NCBI GenBank assembly: GCA_963851405.1
Contig: CAWKPB010000006.1
Location: forward strand, 124,001 to 188,000
DNA length: 64,000 nt
Direction of reading: 5' to 3'
DNA from: JANPBY01 sp963851405
GTDB lineage: Bacteria > Actinomycetota > Actinomycetes > DATJPE01
A model generated the notes under the pieces. That model was not told the DNA's origin. It was given only the letters and a program-made list of their open reading frames with translations, and made no database searches. The stretch's first letter is position 1, and each line of letters begins with the position of its first letter. A program made the translations under genes and the position numbers. Below are positions 1 through 7,948 of this stretch, in pieces.

Positions 1-1
1 G

Positions 2-364
2 GCCCTTCGTGAGGCGCTGGGGGACAAGGCGGGGATCAGGCGGTTCGGGGATGCGCTGGTCCCCCTGGATGAGACCCTCTGCCAGGTTGCGGTCGATGTG
101 TCAGGTCGTCCGTACGTCGTGCACGAGGAACCCGCCCTCGTCGAGTTGATTGGCACCTACGACACGACGCTGACCCGTCACATTTGGGAGTCCATCAGCT
201 CATCGGCTCAGATTTGCATCCACGTTCGGGTGCTTTCCGGTCGCAATGCACACCACATCGTGGAAGCGCAGTTCAAGGCCGTAGCACGAGCACTCCGGGC
301 GGCTGTCGAGATCGACCCCCGCGTGGTCGGAGTGCCGTCGACGAAGGGAACGCTCTCGTCGTGA
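2..364 (+). CDS. hisB: Imidazoleglycerol-phosphate dehydratase, C-terminal part
   Basis: The last 120 residues of the enzyme that dehydrates imidazoleglycerol phosphate to imidazole acetol phosphate in histidine synthesis. The gene enters across the left edge, so the N-terminal half is missing. The visible part carries the family's metal-ligand segment GRNAHHIVEAQFKA, a related upstream RHIWES segment, and the typical ending GVPSTKGTL. Its TGA stop overlaps the GTG start of hisH in a GTGA junction, indicating translational coupling in a hisBHAF operon. Identification is firm; only the missing 5' part is unknown. Confidence 0.95.
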   Translation, partial: ALREALGDKAGIRRFGDALVPLDETLCQVAVDVSGRPYVVHEEPALVELIGTYDTTLTRHIWESISSSAQICIHVRVLSGRNAHHIVEAQFKAVARALRAAVEIDPRVVGVPSTKGTLSS

Positions 365-993
365 GCCACCCCAGGGTGGTCGTCCTGGACTATGGGTCAG
401 GAAACCTTCGCTCGGCCGAGCGGGCCTTGGCCCGGGCAGGCGCCTCGGTGTCGGTGACTGCCGACCCCCAGCTGGCGTTGGAGGCCGAGGGCTTGGTTGT
501 CCCAGGTGTCGGGGCCTTCGCTGCTTGCATGGCCGGTTTGCGGGCCGTCGAAGGACCGCGCTTGATCGATCGGCGGTTGGCGGGGGGCCGTCCGGTTCTG
601 GGCATCTGTGTCGGCATGCAGGTGCTCTTTGCTGAGGGGGAAGAACACGGAGTCCGAACCATTGGATGTGGGCAGTGGCCGGGACGCGTGGAGCGGCTCG
701 CCGCCCCGCGGTTGCCTCATATCGGATGGAACACGGTTGAGCCGCCTGATGGATCCGCGCTGTTCGCGGGCCTCGGCGATGAACGGTTCTATTTCGTGCA
801 CAGCTACGGTGTGCGGAACTGGGTCATGCCCACGTCAACGTTGGCTGCGCCGCAGCTTACGTGGACGAGCCACCACGACCGGTTCGTGGCGGCTGTTGAG
901 AACGGGCCGCTCACGGCCACGCAGTTCCATCCCGAGAAGTCCGGGGATGCCGGAGCCCAACTGCTGGCGACCTGGGTGAGGAGCCTTTCTTGA
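361..993 (+). CDS. hisH: Imidazole glycerol phosphate synthase, glutaminase subunit
   Basis: Class I glutamine amidotransferase subunit that releases ammonia from glutamine and channels it to HisF. The 210-residue protein starts VSHPRVVVLDYGSGNL, the usual HisH N-terminus. The nucleophile is Cys83 in GICVGMQ, and the catalytic His190 and Glu192 lie in FHPEKS near the C-terminus. The GTG start overlaps the hisB stop by 4 nt. A longer frame upstream is open but overlaps hisB and is not conserved. Its partner hisF lies 1.7 kb downstream in the same transcription direction. Confidence 0.96.
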   Translation: MSHPRVVVLDYGSGNLRSAERALARAGASVSVTADPQLALEAEGLVVPGVGAFAACMAGLRAVEGPRLIDRRLAGGRPVLGICVGMQVLFAEGEEHGVRTIGCGQWPGRVERLAAPRLPHIGWNTVEPPDGSALFAGLGDERFYFVHSYGVRNWVMPTSTLAAPQLTWTSHHDRFVAAVENGPLTATQFHPEKSGDAGAQLLATWVRSLS

Positions 994-1208
994 ACGAGCC
1001 CATGAGTGCCCGTGCACGGCGCGAGCATCGCATCCGGGTGGTCGCCTGGCTGATCTTGCTCGTGGGCGCGGCCATCGTGCTGTTGCGTTTTGTCGAACTT
1101 CCCGGTTGGGGCCAGGCAACCGTGATCCTCGTCTTGATCCTGCTGGCCGCGCTTGGTGTCGTGATCAGCCACCGCCGGGCCAAGACCGGCAACGGCTCAG
1201 CGAGCTAG
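990..1208 (+). CDS. Small two-helix membrane protein
   Basis: A 72-residue protein of unknown function. A basic N-terminus (about residues 8-16, RARREHRIR) precedes two hydrophobic helices at roughly 17-35 and 42-60, and the C-terminus is again basic, so a small inner-membrane hairpin is likely. The TTG start overlaps the hisH stop (TTGA) and has a GAGGAG ribosome-binding site 6 nt upstream; an ATG at 1002 is possible but is poorly spaced from it. Small membrane proteins commonly sit between hisH and hisA in actinomycetes; no function is inferred. Confidence 0.7.
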   Translation: MNEPMSARARREHRIRVVAWLILLVGAAIVLLRFVELPGWGQATVILVLILLAALGVVISHRRAKTGNGSAS

Positions 1209-1230
1209 TCCCGCATCAACCAGTGACGGC

Positions 1231-1569
1231 ATGAGCAAACAGCGCGCCCAGCGTCGAGCCACCCGTGAGGCTGAGCGCGAGCGCGCCATCGCTGATCGTG
1301 AGAGCCGAGAGCGACGCCGGCGCAGAAGCACCGCACGTAGGAACCGGATCCAACGCCCTGTCCGGGCCGCTGCGCGCGCCTTCCAGCGAGGATGGTCCTG
1401 GTGGTCCGCGCGGTCCAGAGGCCAACGGCTGGTCGTTGTCTTTGCAGGCCTAGTGATCGCGGTGGGCGTGTTCCGAGCACCCACCTGGGGCCTCAAGGTC
1501 CTGATCGTCGGGTTCACGGTTCTCATGCTTCCGGTGGCTTGGACGCTGGTCTCTGGCCGGCGCAGGTAG
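1231..1569 (+). CDS. Basic small membrane protein
   Basis: A 112-residue protein of unknown function. Residues 1-66 are very rich in Arg and Glu (for example ESRERRRRRSTARR) and probably form a charged cytoplasmic helix. Two hydrophobic segments follow at about 67-82 and 88-107, and the protein ends GRRR. It sits 22 nt after the preceding small membrane gene and 22 nt before hisA. No Shine-Dalgarno sequence is evident. The charged helix plus membrane hairpin is seen in many actinobacterial proteins without assigned roles. Confidence 0.65.
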   Translation: MSKQRAQRRATREAERERAIADRESRERRRRRSTARRNRIQRPVRAAARAFQRGWSWWSARSRGQRLVVVFAGLVIAVGVFRAPTWGLKVLIVGFTVLMLPVAWTLVSGRRR

Positions 1570-1578
1570 CAGGTCGCC

Positions 1579-1584
1579 TAGGAT
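1579..1584 (+). promoter_or_regulatory. -10 box of a probable leaderless hisA promoter
   Basis: TAGGAT followed by 7 nt and the hisA GTG. There is no ribosome-binding site in between, so transcription probably starts at or next to the start codon. This is one of about a dozen genes in the window with the same arrangement. Confidence 0.5.
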
Positions 1585-1591
1585 TCCCGCC

Positions 1592-2320
1592 GTGACCGAC
1601 GGACTTGTGCTGCTTCCTGCCGTGGACGTCTCCCACGGCCAGGCCGTGCGGCTGGTCCAGGGAGCCGCCGGTTCGGAGACGTCGTACGGCGATCCGCTAG
1701 CCGCGGCGCTCGCATGGCAGGAAGCGGGGGCGGACTGGATTCACCTCGTGGACCTCGATGCAGCCTTCGGGCGAGGGTCGAATGCCGAACTGCTGGCTGA
1801 TGTCGTGCGGAAACTCGAGGTGTCGGTCGAGCTTTCGGGTGGCATTCGAGACGATGCCTCGTTAGCCACAGCCTTGGCAACCGGCTGTGAGCGCGTCAAC
1901 CTGGGGACGGCTGCCCTCGAGGAACCGGACTGGTGTCGACGGGTCATCGCAGAGCATGGCGAGCGGATCGCCGTTGGTCTCGACGTCCGTGGCAACACGC
2001 TCGCCGCCCGGGGCTGGACCCAAGAAGGTGGCGACCTCTGGGAAGTGCTCGCCAGACTTCAGGACGACGGATGCCCACGCTATGTGGTGACTGACGTGAC
2101 GAAGGACGGGACGCTAACCGGACCGAACCTCCAGCTGCTGAAGGATGTCTGTTCGAGGACCGAACGTCCTGTGGTCGCCAGTGGGGGTGTGTCTTCTCTC
2201 GCTGACCTCGAGGCGATCGCCTCGTTGGTGCCGCTGGGAGTGGAGGGTGCCATCGTCGGGAAAGCGTTGTACGCACAGGCCTTCACTCTTGAAGCGGCGT
2301 TGGTGGCTGTCCGTGGCTGA
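1592..2320 (+). CDS. priA: Phosphoribosyl isomerase A (HisA, probably also TrpF)
   Basis: A 242-residue (beta/alpha)8 barrel that isomerises ProFAR to PRFAR in histidine synthesis. The pattern LPAVDV...RLVQG, LVDLDAAFGRGSN, VELSGGIRD and VVTDVTKDGT matches actinobacterial PriA closely; the catalytic acids are Asp12 and the Asp of VVTD. In actinomycetes PriA usually also performs the TrpF step of tryptophan synthesis, and trpF is absent from the trp genes nearby, so a dual role is inferred. GTG start with a leaderless-type promoter. Its last 8 nt overlap the next gene. Confidence 0.94.
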   Translation: MTDGLVLLPAVDVSHGQAVRLVQGAAGSETSYGDPLAAALAWQEAGADWIHLVDLDAAFGRGSNAELLADVVRKLEVSVELSGGIRDDASLATALATGCERVNLGTAALEEPDWCRRVIAEHGERIAVGLDVRGNTLAARGWTQEGGDLWEVLARLQDDGCPRYVVTDVTKDGTLTGPNLQLLKDVCSRTERPVVASGGVSSLADLEAIASLVPLGVEGAIVGKALYAQAFTLEAALVAVRG

Positions 2321-2717
2321 CACGGAGCGGTTGGGCAGCGGCGGCCCCTGGGAGGACGTCGTCGGCTACTCCCGAGTCGTTCGGGTGGGGGATACAGCAT
2401 GGACGGCCGGGTGTACCGCGACCATCGAGGGCGTGGTGCAGCATCCAACTGATGCCTACGCGCAGGCGCTGGTCGCCTTCGAGGGAGCTCTGTTTGCTCT
2501 CGCGCGGGTGGGCTTCGACGTCGGGGACGTTGTTCAAACAAGGATGTACGTCGTTCGCCCGGAGGACACCGACGCCATCGGCCGAGCGCACGCAGAACTG
2601 TTCGATGACGTTCGTCCGGCCGCGACGATGGTGTTGGTTGCAGGCCTGGTGGACCCGGCCATGCTGGTCGAGGTCGAGGCGGTAGCTGCCCGGCCGCCGC
2701 GCCTCACTGGTTCCTGA
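2313..2717 (+). CDS. RidA/YjgF/Rid-family protein
   Basis: A 134-residue single-domain protein of the Rid family (chorismate-mutase-like trimeric fold). The C-terminal pattern RPAATMVLVAGL...VEVEAVA is typical. By hand alignment with E. coli RidA, the arginine needed for imine/enamine deamination (PARSCVE) is replaced by Ala (PAATMVL), so it probably belongs to a Rid subgroup without the classical activity. The GTG start overlaps the end of hisA by 8 nt, and hisF begins 7 nt later, placing it inside the his operon. A longer frame upstream overlaps hisA and is rejected. Confidence 0.88.
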   Translation: MADTERLGSGGPWEDVVGYSRVVRVGDTAWTAGCTATIEGVVQHPTDAYAQALVAFEGALFALARVGFDVGDVVQTRMYVVRPEDTDAIGRAHAELFDDVRPAATMVLVAGLVDPAMLVEVEAVAARPPRLTGS

Positions 2718-2724
2718 GGTTCTC

Positions 2725-3495
2725 GTGCCGTTGTCCGTTCGCGTCATTCCCTGTCTGGATGTTGATGCTGGCCGCGTGGTCAAGGGTGTGAAGTTCGTCG
2801 ATCTCCGAGACGCGGGAGATCCGGTGGAGTTGTCCGCGCGTTACGGCGAACAAGGCGCGGACGAACTCGTCTTCTTGGACATCACGGCCAGCAGCGCGGA
2901 TCGCGCCACGACCTACGACGTGGTGTCCCGGACCGCCGAAGAAGTGTTCATCCCCCTCACGGTCGGGGGTGGAGTCCGCACCGTGGCTGACGTTGATCGG
3001 CTGCTCCGTGCGGGTGCCGACAAGATCGCGGTCAACACGGCCGCCGTGGCCCGACCGGATCTGATCGCCGAGATCGCCGATCGCTTCGGCTCCCAGGTGC
3101 TGGTGTTGTCGGTTGATGCCCGACGGGCACCACGTGACCGTCCGACCGACAGTGGATTCGAAGTGACCACCCATGGGGGCCGTCGAGGTGCCGGTCTCGA
3201 CGCCTGCGCATGGGCGACCACCGCTACTGACCTGGGGGTGGGTGAGATCCTGCTCAACTCGATGGACGCGGACGGGACCAAGGGCGGCTTCGATCTGGAC
3301 CTGCTCACGGCCGTCCGCGCCGTCACGTCGGTCCCGATCATCGCCAGTGGGGGCGCCGGCGCCCCATCGGACTTCCCACCCGCAGTTGCGGCCGGCGCGG
3401 ACGCGGTGCTCGCGGCCAGCATCTTCCACTTCGGCGAGGTGTCGATCGGTGCGGTCAAGGCGGGCCTGGCGGAGGCGGGCTACCCAGTCAGGTAA
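2725..3495 (+). CDS. hisF: Imidazole glycerol phosphate synthase, cyclase subunit
   Basis: A 256-residue TIM barrel that uses ammonia from HisH to convert PRFAR into IGP and AICAR. It begins MPLSVRVIPCLDVDAGRVVKG; the conserved catalytic acids are Asp in CLDV and Asp in LSVDA. Two phosphate-binding regions are visible (TVGGGVRTV and ASGGAGAP), and EILLNSMDADGTKGGFD is the family signature. GTG start with a short GAGG upstream. It ends 5 nt before the stop of the convergent gene. Confidence 0.97.
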   Translation: MPLSVRVIPCLDVDAGRVVKGVKFVDLRDAGDPVELSARYGEQGADELVFLDITASSADRATTYDVVSRTAEEVFIPLTVGGGVRTVADVDRLLRAGADKIAVNTAAVARPDLIAEIADRFGSQVLVLSVDARRAPRDRPTDSGFEVTTHGGRRGAGLDACAWATTATDLGVGEILLNSMDADGTKGGFDLDLLTAVRAVTSVPIIASGGAGAPSDFPPAVAAGADAVLAASIFHFGEVSIGAVKAGLAEAGYPVR

Positions 3496-3500
3496 CTGGC

Positions 3501-4133
3501 TCAGACCGCGAACGACTCGCCTTTGAATTGCGCGAGCACGTCTGGCTCACCGAGCACCTCGACCTGTGCGTGAGCGGCCCTGCCGTAGCCGTACAAGATG
3601 AGTTCGACGGGCTCGCCGACGATGGTGACGGCTGGTTCTCCTGATCGAGCGATGAAACTTCGGCCGTCCGGTCGCTGCAAGATGACGCCCGAGGACGTCT
3701 TCCGGAACAAGTACTTTCCGCCGCGCTTCTCGAGCGCAGCCCACATTGACTCGGTCAACTTCTCGGGAAGCTCGCGCGGCGCCCAATCCTCGACGGCTCG
3801 CCGGACGTCCTCGTGATGGACCAGGTATTCGAAAGCGTTGGCGTTCGCGTCTACCCCTGGGAGGTTGAATCCAGACCACCGAGGCGGACCCCCTCGCACC
3901 CGATCGACGAGATGCTCGAAGTCTTGATGCGAGGTCCGCTCCTGGATGTGGCTGGTCCAACGCCGCAGCGGGGGCACCACGATGCCCAGACTTGCGTCGG
4001 GTCGGCTCTCTCGCACGACCATGTGCGCGACCAGGTCGCGAGTGGTCCAACCGGCACAAAGGGTGTCGGCGTCGGGTCCGACTTCGTCGAGGAGGTCGCA
4101 GAGGGCTGCGCGTTCTTCGCTGGCGAGTGACAT
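3501..4133 (-). CDS. TIGR03085-like protein with mycothiol-dependent isomerase/DinB fold
   Basis: A 210-residue protein resembling the actinobacterial TIGR03085 family, related to the N-terminal domain of mycothiol-dependent maleylpyruvate isomerase. The expected metal-ligand histidines are visible: the His of LVAHMVVRE near residue 37, and FEYLVHHEDVRRA around residues 100-112. The C-terminal half (ILQRPDGRSFIARSGEPAV, LILYGYGR) is the usual companion region. The ATG at 4133 is chosen because MSLASEERAAL is the family N-terminus and because TACAGT lies 7 nt upstream. The substrate is unknown. It is transcribed divergently from hisI. Confidence 0.82.
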   Translation of the reverse strand: MSLASEERAALCDLLDEVGPDADTLCAGWTTRDLVAHMVVRESRPDASLGIVVPPLRRWTSHIQERTSHQDFEHLVDRVRGGPPRWSGFNLPGVDANANAFEYLVHHEDVRRAVEDWAPRELPEKLTESMWAALEKRGGKYLFRKTSSGVILQRPDGRSFIARSGEPAVTIVGEPVELILYGYGRAAHAQVEVLGEPDVLAQFKGESFAV

Positions 4134-4140
4134 GGCATCT

Positions 4141-4146
4141 ACTGTA
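4141..4146 (-). promoter_or_regulatory. -10 box of a leaderless promoter for the TIGR03085-like gene
   Basis: On the minus strand TACAGT is followed by 7 nt and the ATG at 4133, with no Shine-Dalgarno sequence. It matches the TANNNT-N6-8-start pattern that recurs in this window. Confidence 0.5.
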
Positions 4147-4197
4147 GAAACGGTCCCGAGCAGAGGGTGCACGGGGTAGACAAGGCCCGGCGGCTGG

Positions 4198-4203
4198 CAC
4201 AAT
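4198..4203 (+). promoter_or_regulatory. -10 box before hisI
   Basis: CACAAT ends 6 nt before the hisI GTG, and a TAGACA (4177-4182, 15 nt upstream) could act as a -35 element. No ribosome-binding site separates it from the start codon, so a leaderless hisI transcript is likely. Confidence 0.42.
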
Positions 4204-4209
4204 CCCCGG

Positions 4210-4593
4210 GTGACCGATCCACTAGCGCCGCCTCATCGTCTAGATCCTCAATTGGCTGCCCGCCTGACGCGCGACGCCCGCGGACTGCTTGTGGCCGTAG
4301 CCCAGCAGTGGGACACCGGAGAGGTGCTCATGGTCGGGTGGATGGACGACGAGGCGTTACGTCGGACGCTGACCACGGGTCGGGTCACCTATTGGAGCCG
4401 TAGCCGCTCGGATTATTGGCGCAAGGGCGACACTTCGGGACACATCCAGGTGGTACGCGAGGTGCGGTTGGACTGCGACGGCGACGCCCTGCTGGTCAAG
4501 GTGGACCAACGGGGCGGGGCCTGTCACACGGGTGATCGAAGCTGTTTCGATGCCGACCTGCTGTCTGTTCAGTCGGCGACGGGCTCTCCCTGA
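4210..4593 (+). CDS. hisI: Phosphoribosyl-AMP cyclohydrolase
   Basis: A 127-residue enzyme that opens the purine ring of PR-AMP in histidine synthesis. All family signatures are present: VLMVGWMDDEAL, YWSRSRSDYWRKGDTSGH, the metal-binding DCDGDALL segment and the cysteine pair in ACHTGDRSCF. It has no fused HisE domain, consistent with the separate hisE at 49.75 kb. The gene stands apart from hisBHAF, with its own promoter-like sequence, and its 3' end overlaps the convergent membrane-protein gene by 25 bp. Confidence 0.97.
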   Translation: MTDPLAPPHRLDPQLAARLTRDARGLLVAVAQQWDTGEVLMVGWMDDEALRRTLTTGRVTYWSRSRSDYWRKGDTSGHIQVVREVRLDCDGDALLVKVDQRGGACHTGDRSCFDADLLSVQSATGSP

Positions 4594-5417
4594 AGCGTGC
4601 GGTAGCCGTAAGTGAGCGCCAGCAAGGCCACGGGAGCGGCCACGATCAGGCCGATCAGGCAAAGGACGGCGCCCAGGATCCAAGCGCCGATCACCGCGAG
4701 CAGAAGCAGGAACACCTTGCCCGCGTTGTCCTTCACCATGGTGAAGCTCGAGACCACCGATTCCCAGGGGCCAGCCTCCTTGTCGAGGACAAAGAACAGA
4801 TAGAAGGCTGTGAAGAAGGTGACGATCGGCGCGCCCACAAAGCAGAAGAGGTACCCGACCGACGTGAGCAGCGACACGATGATGGCGGCCACGATGACGG
4901 TCCCGTAGTTCGTGAAGTTGAACATGTGCCCGATTTCGAGCTTCTGCCCGTCCGCGAGCAACAGGCCGCCGCGGATGATCGCAGCTTGCAGGAAGGCGAA
5001 CAACAAGAAGAAGACCGATCCGGCGAGCGCCTGCACGATCATGCGCTCGATCAGGCCAGATCCGCTGTCTGCGGTGATCACACCGGTTTGTGAGTTGTAG
5101 ACGACGGAGGGATCGTCCAGGAACACGCTCGTGACAATCGCGTACCAGACGCCACCCACCACGATCATGATCGCGAAGTAGACGATGATGGCGATGAGGA
5201 TCGGCCCGAGATTCTCGGTGAACTTCTTCCACGCCCAAGAGAACGCGTCGCCGACGCTGAGGGCTCCGCCGACTCCACCTGCGCCGGCAGCCGCCGGCAT
5301 TCCACCGGGCGGAGGGGGTGGCGGGGGCGGAGGCGGTGGGGTGCTCGGAGGTGGGGCGCTCGGGGGGATCGGGTCGCGGTCTTCTGGTGTCCCGGCGGGC
5401 GGGTTTGGATCGGACAC
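4569..5417 (-). CDS. Proline-rich integral membrane protein
   Basis: A 282-residue protein of unknown function. The first 40 or so residues are acidic and proline-rich and end in a run of prolines and two glycines; about five hydrophobic segments follow (roughly 73-97, 128-151, 172-212, 235-263 in the mature numbering). The organisation resembles actinobacterial proteins with a disordered Pro-rich N-terminus and a multi-pass membrane domain. The GTG at 5417 is chosen over an upstream TTG because AGGTGGAGG lies just before it. Its last 25 bp overlap the end of hisI on the other strand. It is divergent from trpE. Confidence 0.78.
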   Translation of the reverse strand: MSDPNPPAGTPEDRDPIPPSAPPPSTPPPPPPPPPPPGGMPAAAGAGGVGGALSVGDAFSWAWKKFTENLGPILIAIIVYFAIMIVVGGVWYAIVTSVFLDDPSVVYNSQTGVITADSGSGLIERMIVQALAGSVFFLLFAFLQAAIIRGGLLLADGQKLEIGHMFNFTNYGTVIVAAIIVSLLTSVGYLFCFVGAPIVTFFTAFYLFFVLDKEAGPWESVVSSFTMVKDNAGKVFLLLLAVIGAWILGAVLCLIGLIVAAPVALLALTYGYRTLQGEPVAD

Positions 5418-5539
5418 GGTTCCTCCACCTGGTTCGAGCGTCAAGCCATGGCGAGGTTGACGCTATCGATCCCGAAGCCGTCGTGGGGCGAGTTCGGGGG
5501 TCTTTCTCGCGCTGAGCAGTCGTACGGGAGACTGACTGG

Positions 5540-7081
5540 GTGCCCGTCGACCCCGAGGTTGCCGCGTCCGGCGAGGTGACTCCTGATCTGGACGAATTTC
5601 GAGCACTGGCTCGGACTCGGCGTGTCATCCCGGTCACCCGTCGGCTCCTTGCCGATGGGGACACCCCAGTCGCCCTGTACAGCAAACTCGCGGCCGAGCG
5701 ACCTGGGACCTTCCTGTTGGAGTCGGCTGAGCACGGCCGGGTCTGGTCTCGATTCTCTTTCGTGGGAGTCAGATCGGCCGCCACGCTGACTGAGGCGCAC
5801 GGACAAGTTCGCTGGATTGGTTCGCCTCCGAACGGCGTCCCAACCACAGGCGATCCTCTGGTTGCCCTGCGTGACACGGTCGCCTTGCTGCAGACCGAAC
5901 CGCTGCCCGGTCTTCCACCGTTGACCAGTGGCATGGTCGGCTACGTCGCCTACGACGCGGTCCGACGGCTCGAGCGGATCCCCACGCTGGCCGTAGATGA
6001 TCTGCCGGTTCCGGAAGTGGCCATGCACCTGGCGAGCGATCTTGCCGTTCTGGATCATGACGAGGGATCGGTACTACTCATCGCCAACGCCATCAACTTT
6101 GATGACACCGATCAGCGCGTGGACGAGGCATGGGCCGATGCCGTACGTCGGTTGGACGCCATGACCGCCGATCTCGCGGGCCCGAGCCCCTCCATGACAG
6201 CCACGTACGACCGAGGCGCCGAGCCGGTCTACACGAGCAAGACCGAGCGTGCTGATTTTCTCGCGGCTGTGGACCGCGCGAAGGAGGAGATCCGTGCGGG
6301 AGAGGCTTTCCAGGTCGTGGTCTCGCAACGGTTTCAGATGTCGACACAGGCCTCCGCTCTGGACATCTACCGTGTCTTGCGCCGCTCTAATCCCAGCCCC
6401 TACATGTACTTGATGCGGTTCGAGGGCTTCGACGTCATTGGATCGAGTCCCGAGGCGTTGGTGAAGGTTCATGACCGCCGTGCGCTGCTTCACCCAATCG
6501 CGGGCACCCGGTGGCGTGGGCTGAGTCCCGAGGAAGACGCGCGCCTGGCTGAGGAACTGCTGGCCGATGAAAAGGAGCGAGCCGAGCACCTGATGCTGGT
6601 GGACCTTGGCCGCAACGACCTGGGACGCGTCTGTGCTCCTGGAACGGTCGAGGTGCTCGACTTCATGTCGATCGAGCGATACAGCCACGTCATGCACATC
6701 GTGTCGACGGTGATTGGAGAGCTCGCACCCGGGTGTAGCTCCTATGACGTTCTTACGGCCTGCTTTCCCGCTGGCACCTTGTCGGGTGCGCCGAAGCCAC
6801 GCGCGATGGAGATCATCGAGGAGTTGGAGCCTGTGCGCCGAGGGGTCTACGGCGGTGCGATCGGCTACCTGGACTTCGCTGGAGACCTTGATCTGGCCAT
6901 CGCCATTCGCACGGCCGTGCTTCGCGACGGGGTGGCCTACGTTCAGGCCGGCGGGGGCATCGTTGCTGACTCGGACCCCGAAGCCGAGGATGCGGAGTCA
7001 CGGAACAAGGCCGCTGCCGTGCTTCGCGCGGTCGCGGCAGCTGGCACGATCCACGCGGTGCGGGCCGCTTCCAACCGCTGA
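5540..7081 (+). CDS. trpE: Anthranilate synthase component I
   Basis: A 513-residue aminase subunit that makes anthranilate from chorismate using ammonia from TrpG. The chorismate-binding domain fills the C-terminal half: GEAFQVVVSQRF, NPSPYMYLMRF, IAGTRWRG, LMLVDLGRNDLG, FPAGTLSGAPKPRAMEII and QAGGGIVADSDPEAE. No glutaminase partner gene is in the window. GTG start, no strong Shine-Dalgarno sequence, and a GAGACT box 6 nt upstream. I looked for a Trp-rich leader peptide in the 122-nt upstream gap and found none. Confidence 0.97.
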   Translation: MPVDPEVAASGEVTPDLDEFRALARTRRVIPVTRRLLADGDTPVALYSKLAAERPGTFLLESAEHGRVWSRFSFVGVRSAATLTEAHGQVRWIGSPPNGVPTTGDPLVALRDTVALLQTEPLPGLPPLTSGMVGYVAYDAVRRLERIPTLAVDDLPVPEVAMHLASDLAVLDHDEGSVLLIANAINFDDTDQRVDEAWADAVRRLDAMTADLAGPSPSMTATYDRGAEPVYTSKTERADFLAAVDRAKEEIRAGEAFQVVVSQRFQMSTQASALDIYRVLRRSNPSPYMYLMRFEGFDVIGSSPEALVKVHDRRALLHPIAGTRWRGLSPEEDARLAEELLADEKERAEHLMLVDLGRNDLGRVCAPGTVEVLDFMSIERYSHVMHIVSTVIGELAPGCSSYDVLTACFPAGTLSGAPKPRAMEIIEELEPVRRGVYGGAIGYLDFAGDLDLAIAIRTAVLRDGVAYVQAGGGIVADSDPEAEDAESRNKAAAVLRAVAAAGTIHAVRAASNR

Positions 7082-7096
7082 CATCGAGTCGACGAA

Positions 7097-7516
7097 GTGA
7101 GCACCCGTCTGCGTTCCCGCCGTTTCGCGGTCGTGATCGGCACGCTCGGGGCGGCCGGTGCACTCATCGTCGGCGCGACGCCGGAGGGGAGGGCCATCGC
7201 TTTGGCCGCTCTAGCCGGGGTCGGGCTGTTGTTTGTGGCCAGGGGCTGGGCGCGGCGACTCCTGGGTGTGGTGCTCTGCGGCCTGGGTGTCGCCCTCGGG
7301 GCCACGGCGAGTGCGGCTGCCGTCGGCATCGCTACCGGCGCAGGTACGACTGCGGCAGGTGTCCTCGCGGTCATCGGCGGCGGCGGATGGCCGACGTCGA
7401 CCTCGCGCTACGACCGGCTGGAGGCGGAAAACCCCTGGCTCGCCCTTGACCGAGGGGTGGATCCAACGATCGACGAAGCACCGCCGCGAGCCGCTGACCC
7501 GAACAGCCCTGCCTGA
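7097..7516 (+). CDS. Trp-region conserved membrane protein (TIGR02234/Trp_oprn_chp-like)
   Basis: A 139-residue multi-pass membrane protein lying 15 nt after trpE. Position, hydrophobic profile (three or four segments between residues 9 and 95) and the C-terminal RYDRLEAENPWLALDRGVDP segment fit the actinobacterial Trp-region membrane family, although it is shorter than most relatives. GTG start. Function is unknown; the constant association with trp genes suggests a role linked to tryptophan supply or transport, which is inference only. Confidence 0.78.
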   Translation: MSTRLRSRRFAVVIGTLGAAGALIVGATPEGRAIALAALAGVGLLFVARGWARRLLGVVLCGLGVALGATASAAAVGIATGAGTTAAGVLAVIGGGGWPTSTSRYDRLEAENPWLALDRGVDPTIDEAPPRAADPNSPA

Positions 7517-7582
7517 CACAATGCTTCACACGCACCATGCTTCATCAACGGTTCGTCCCGTCGACCCCGAGGAGCGAGAAGG

Positions 7583-7831
7583 ATGACTGACACGCACGAC
7601 AACCATGGATCGACGCCCGCGGCTTGGACCCTTGTCGTCCTCGTGATGATCGGATTCCTCGTTTCTTGCATCGCGCTGGTTGCTGCTTCGGAGGCAATGT
7701 TCTTCGTCGGGGTGGGGATCATCGTCGTGGGACTCATCGTCGGCAAGATCATGCAGATGATGCGGTCCGACTCGGCGACCGTGCCCGAAACCCAGCCGAA
7801 CGGATCGTCGGGGGCGGCTTCGCACGGCTGA
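7583..7831 (+). CDS. HGxxPAAW-motif small membrane protein
   Basis: An 82-residue protein with the motif HGSTPAAW at residues 8-15, followed directly by two hydrophobic helices (about 16-36 and 39-58). This HGxxPAAW arrangement is typical of small actinobacterial membrane proteins encoded next to trp genes. Start ATG with purine-rich GAGGAGCGAGAAGG upstream. The C-terminal tail is polar and likely cytoplasmic. Function unknown. Confidence 0.82.
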   Translation: MTDTHDNHGSTPAAWTLVVLVMIGFLVSCIALVAASEAMFFVGVGIIVVGLIVGKIMQMMRSDSATVPETQPNGSSGAASHG

Positions 7832-7948
7832 CAAGCAGGGTAGGTCGTTGGCCGGTTCCCGATTTCCGGACGCAAATGCACGGACGCGTCCCGCGTCGAC
7901 CGATAGCCTGACCGGGCCAGCCTGTAGGTGCCTATCGAGAGGGACTCG

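Noticed and set aside
184..360. Extended N-terminus for HisH
   Set aside because: It overlaps hisB in another frame, and the protein N-terminus conserved in the family begins at GTG 361.
5290..5345. Polypurine/GGC-rich tract as a structural repeat
   Set aside because: It encodes the Pro run of the minus-strand membrane protein and is explained by proline codons.
5418..5539. Tryptophan leader peptide (attenuator) upstream of trpE
   Set aside because: The only small frame (ATG 5449) has a single Trp codon and no stop before trpE; no competing hairpins are visible.
4357..5934. 525-codon minus-strand frame across hisI, the Pro-rich membrane protein and trpE
   Set aside because: It crosses three supported genes in other frames and consists largely of Arg/Pro-rich shadow sequence.
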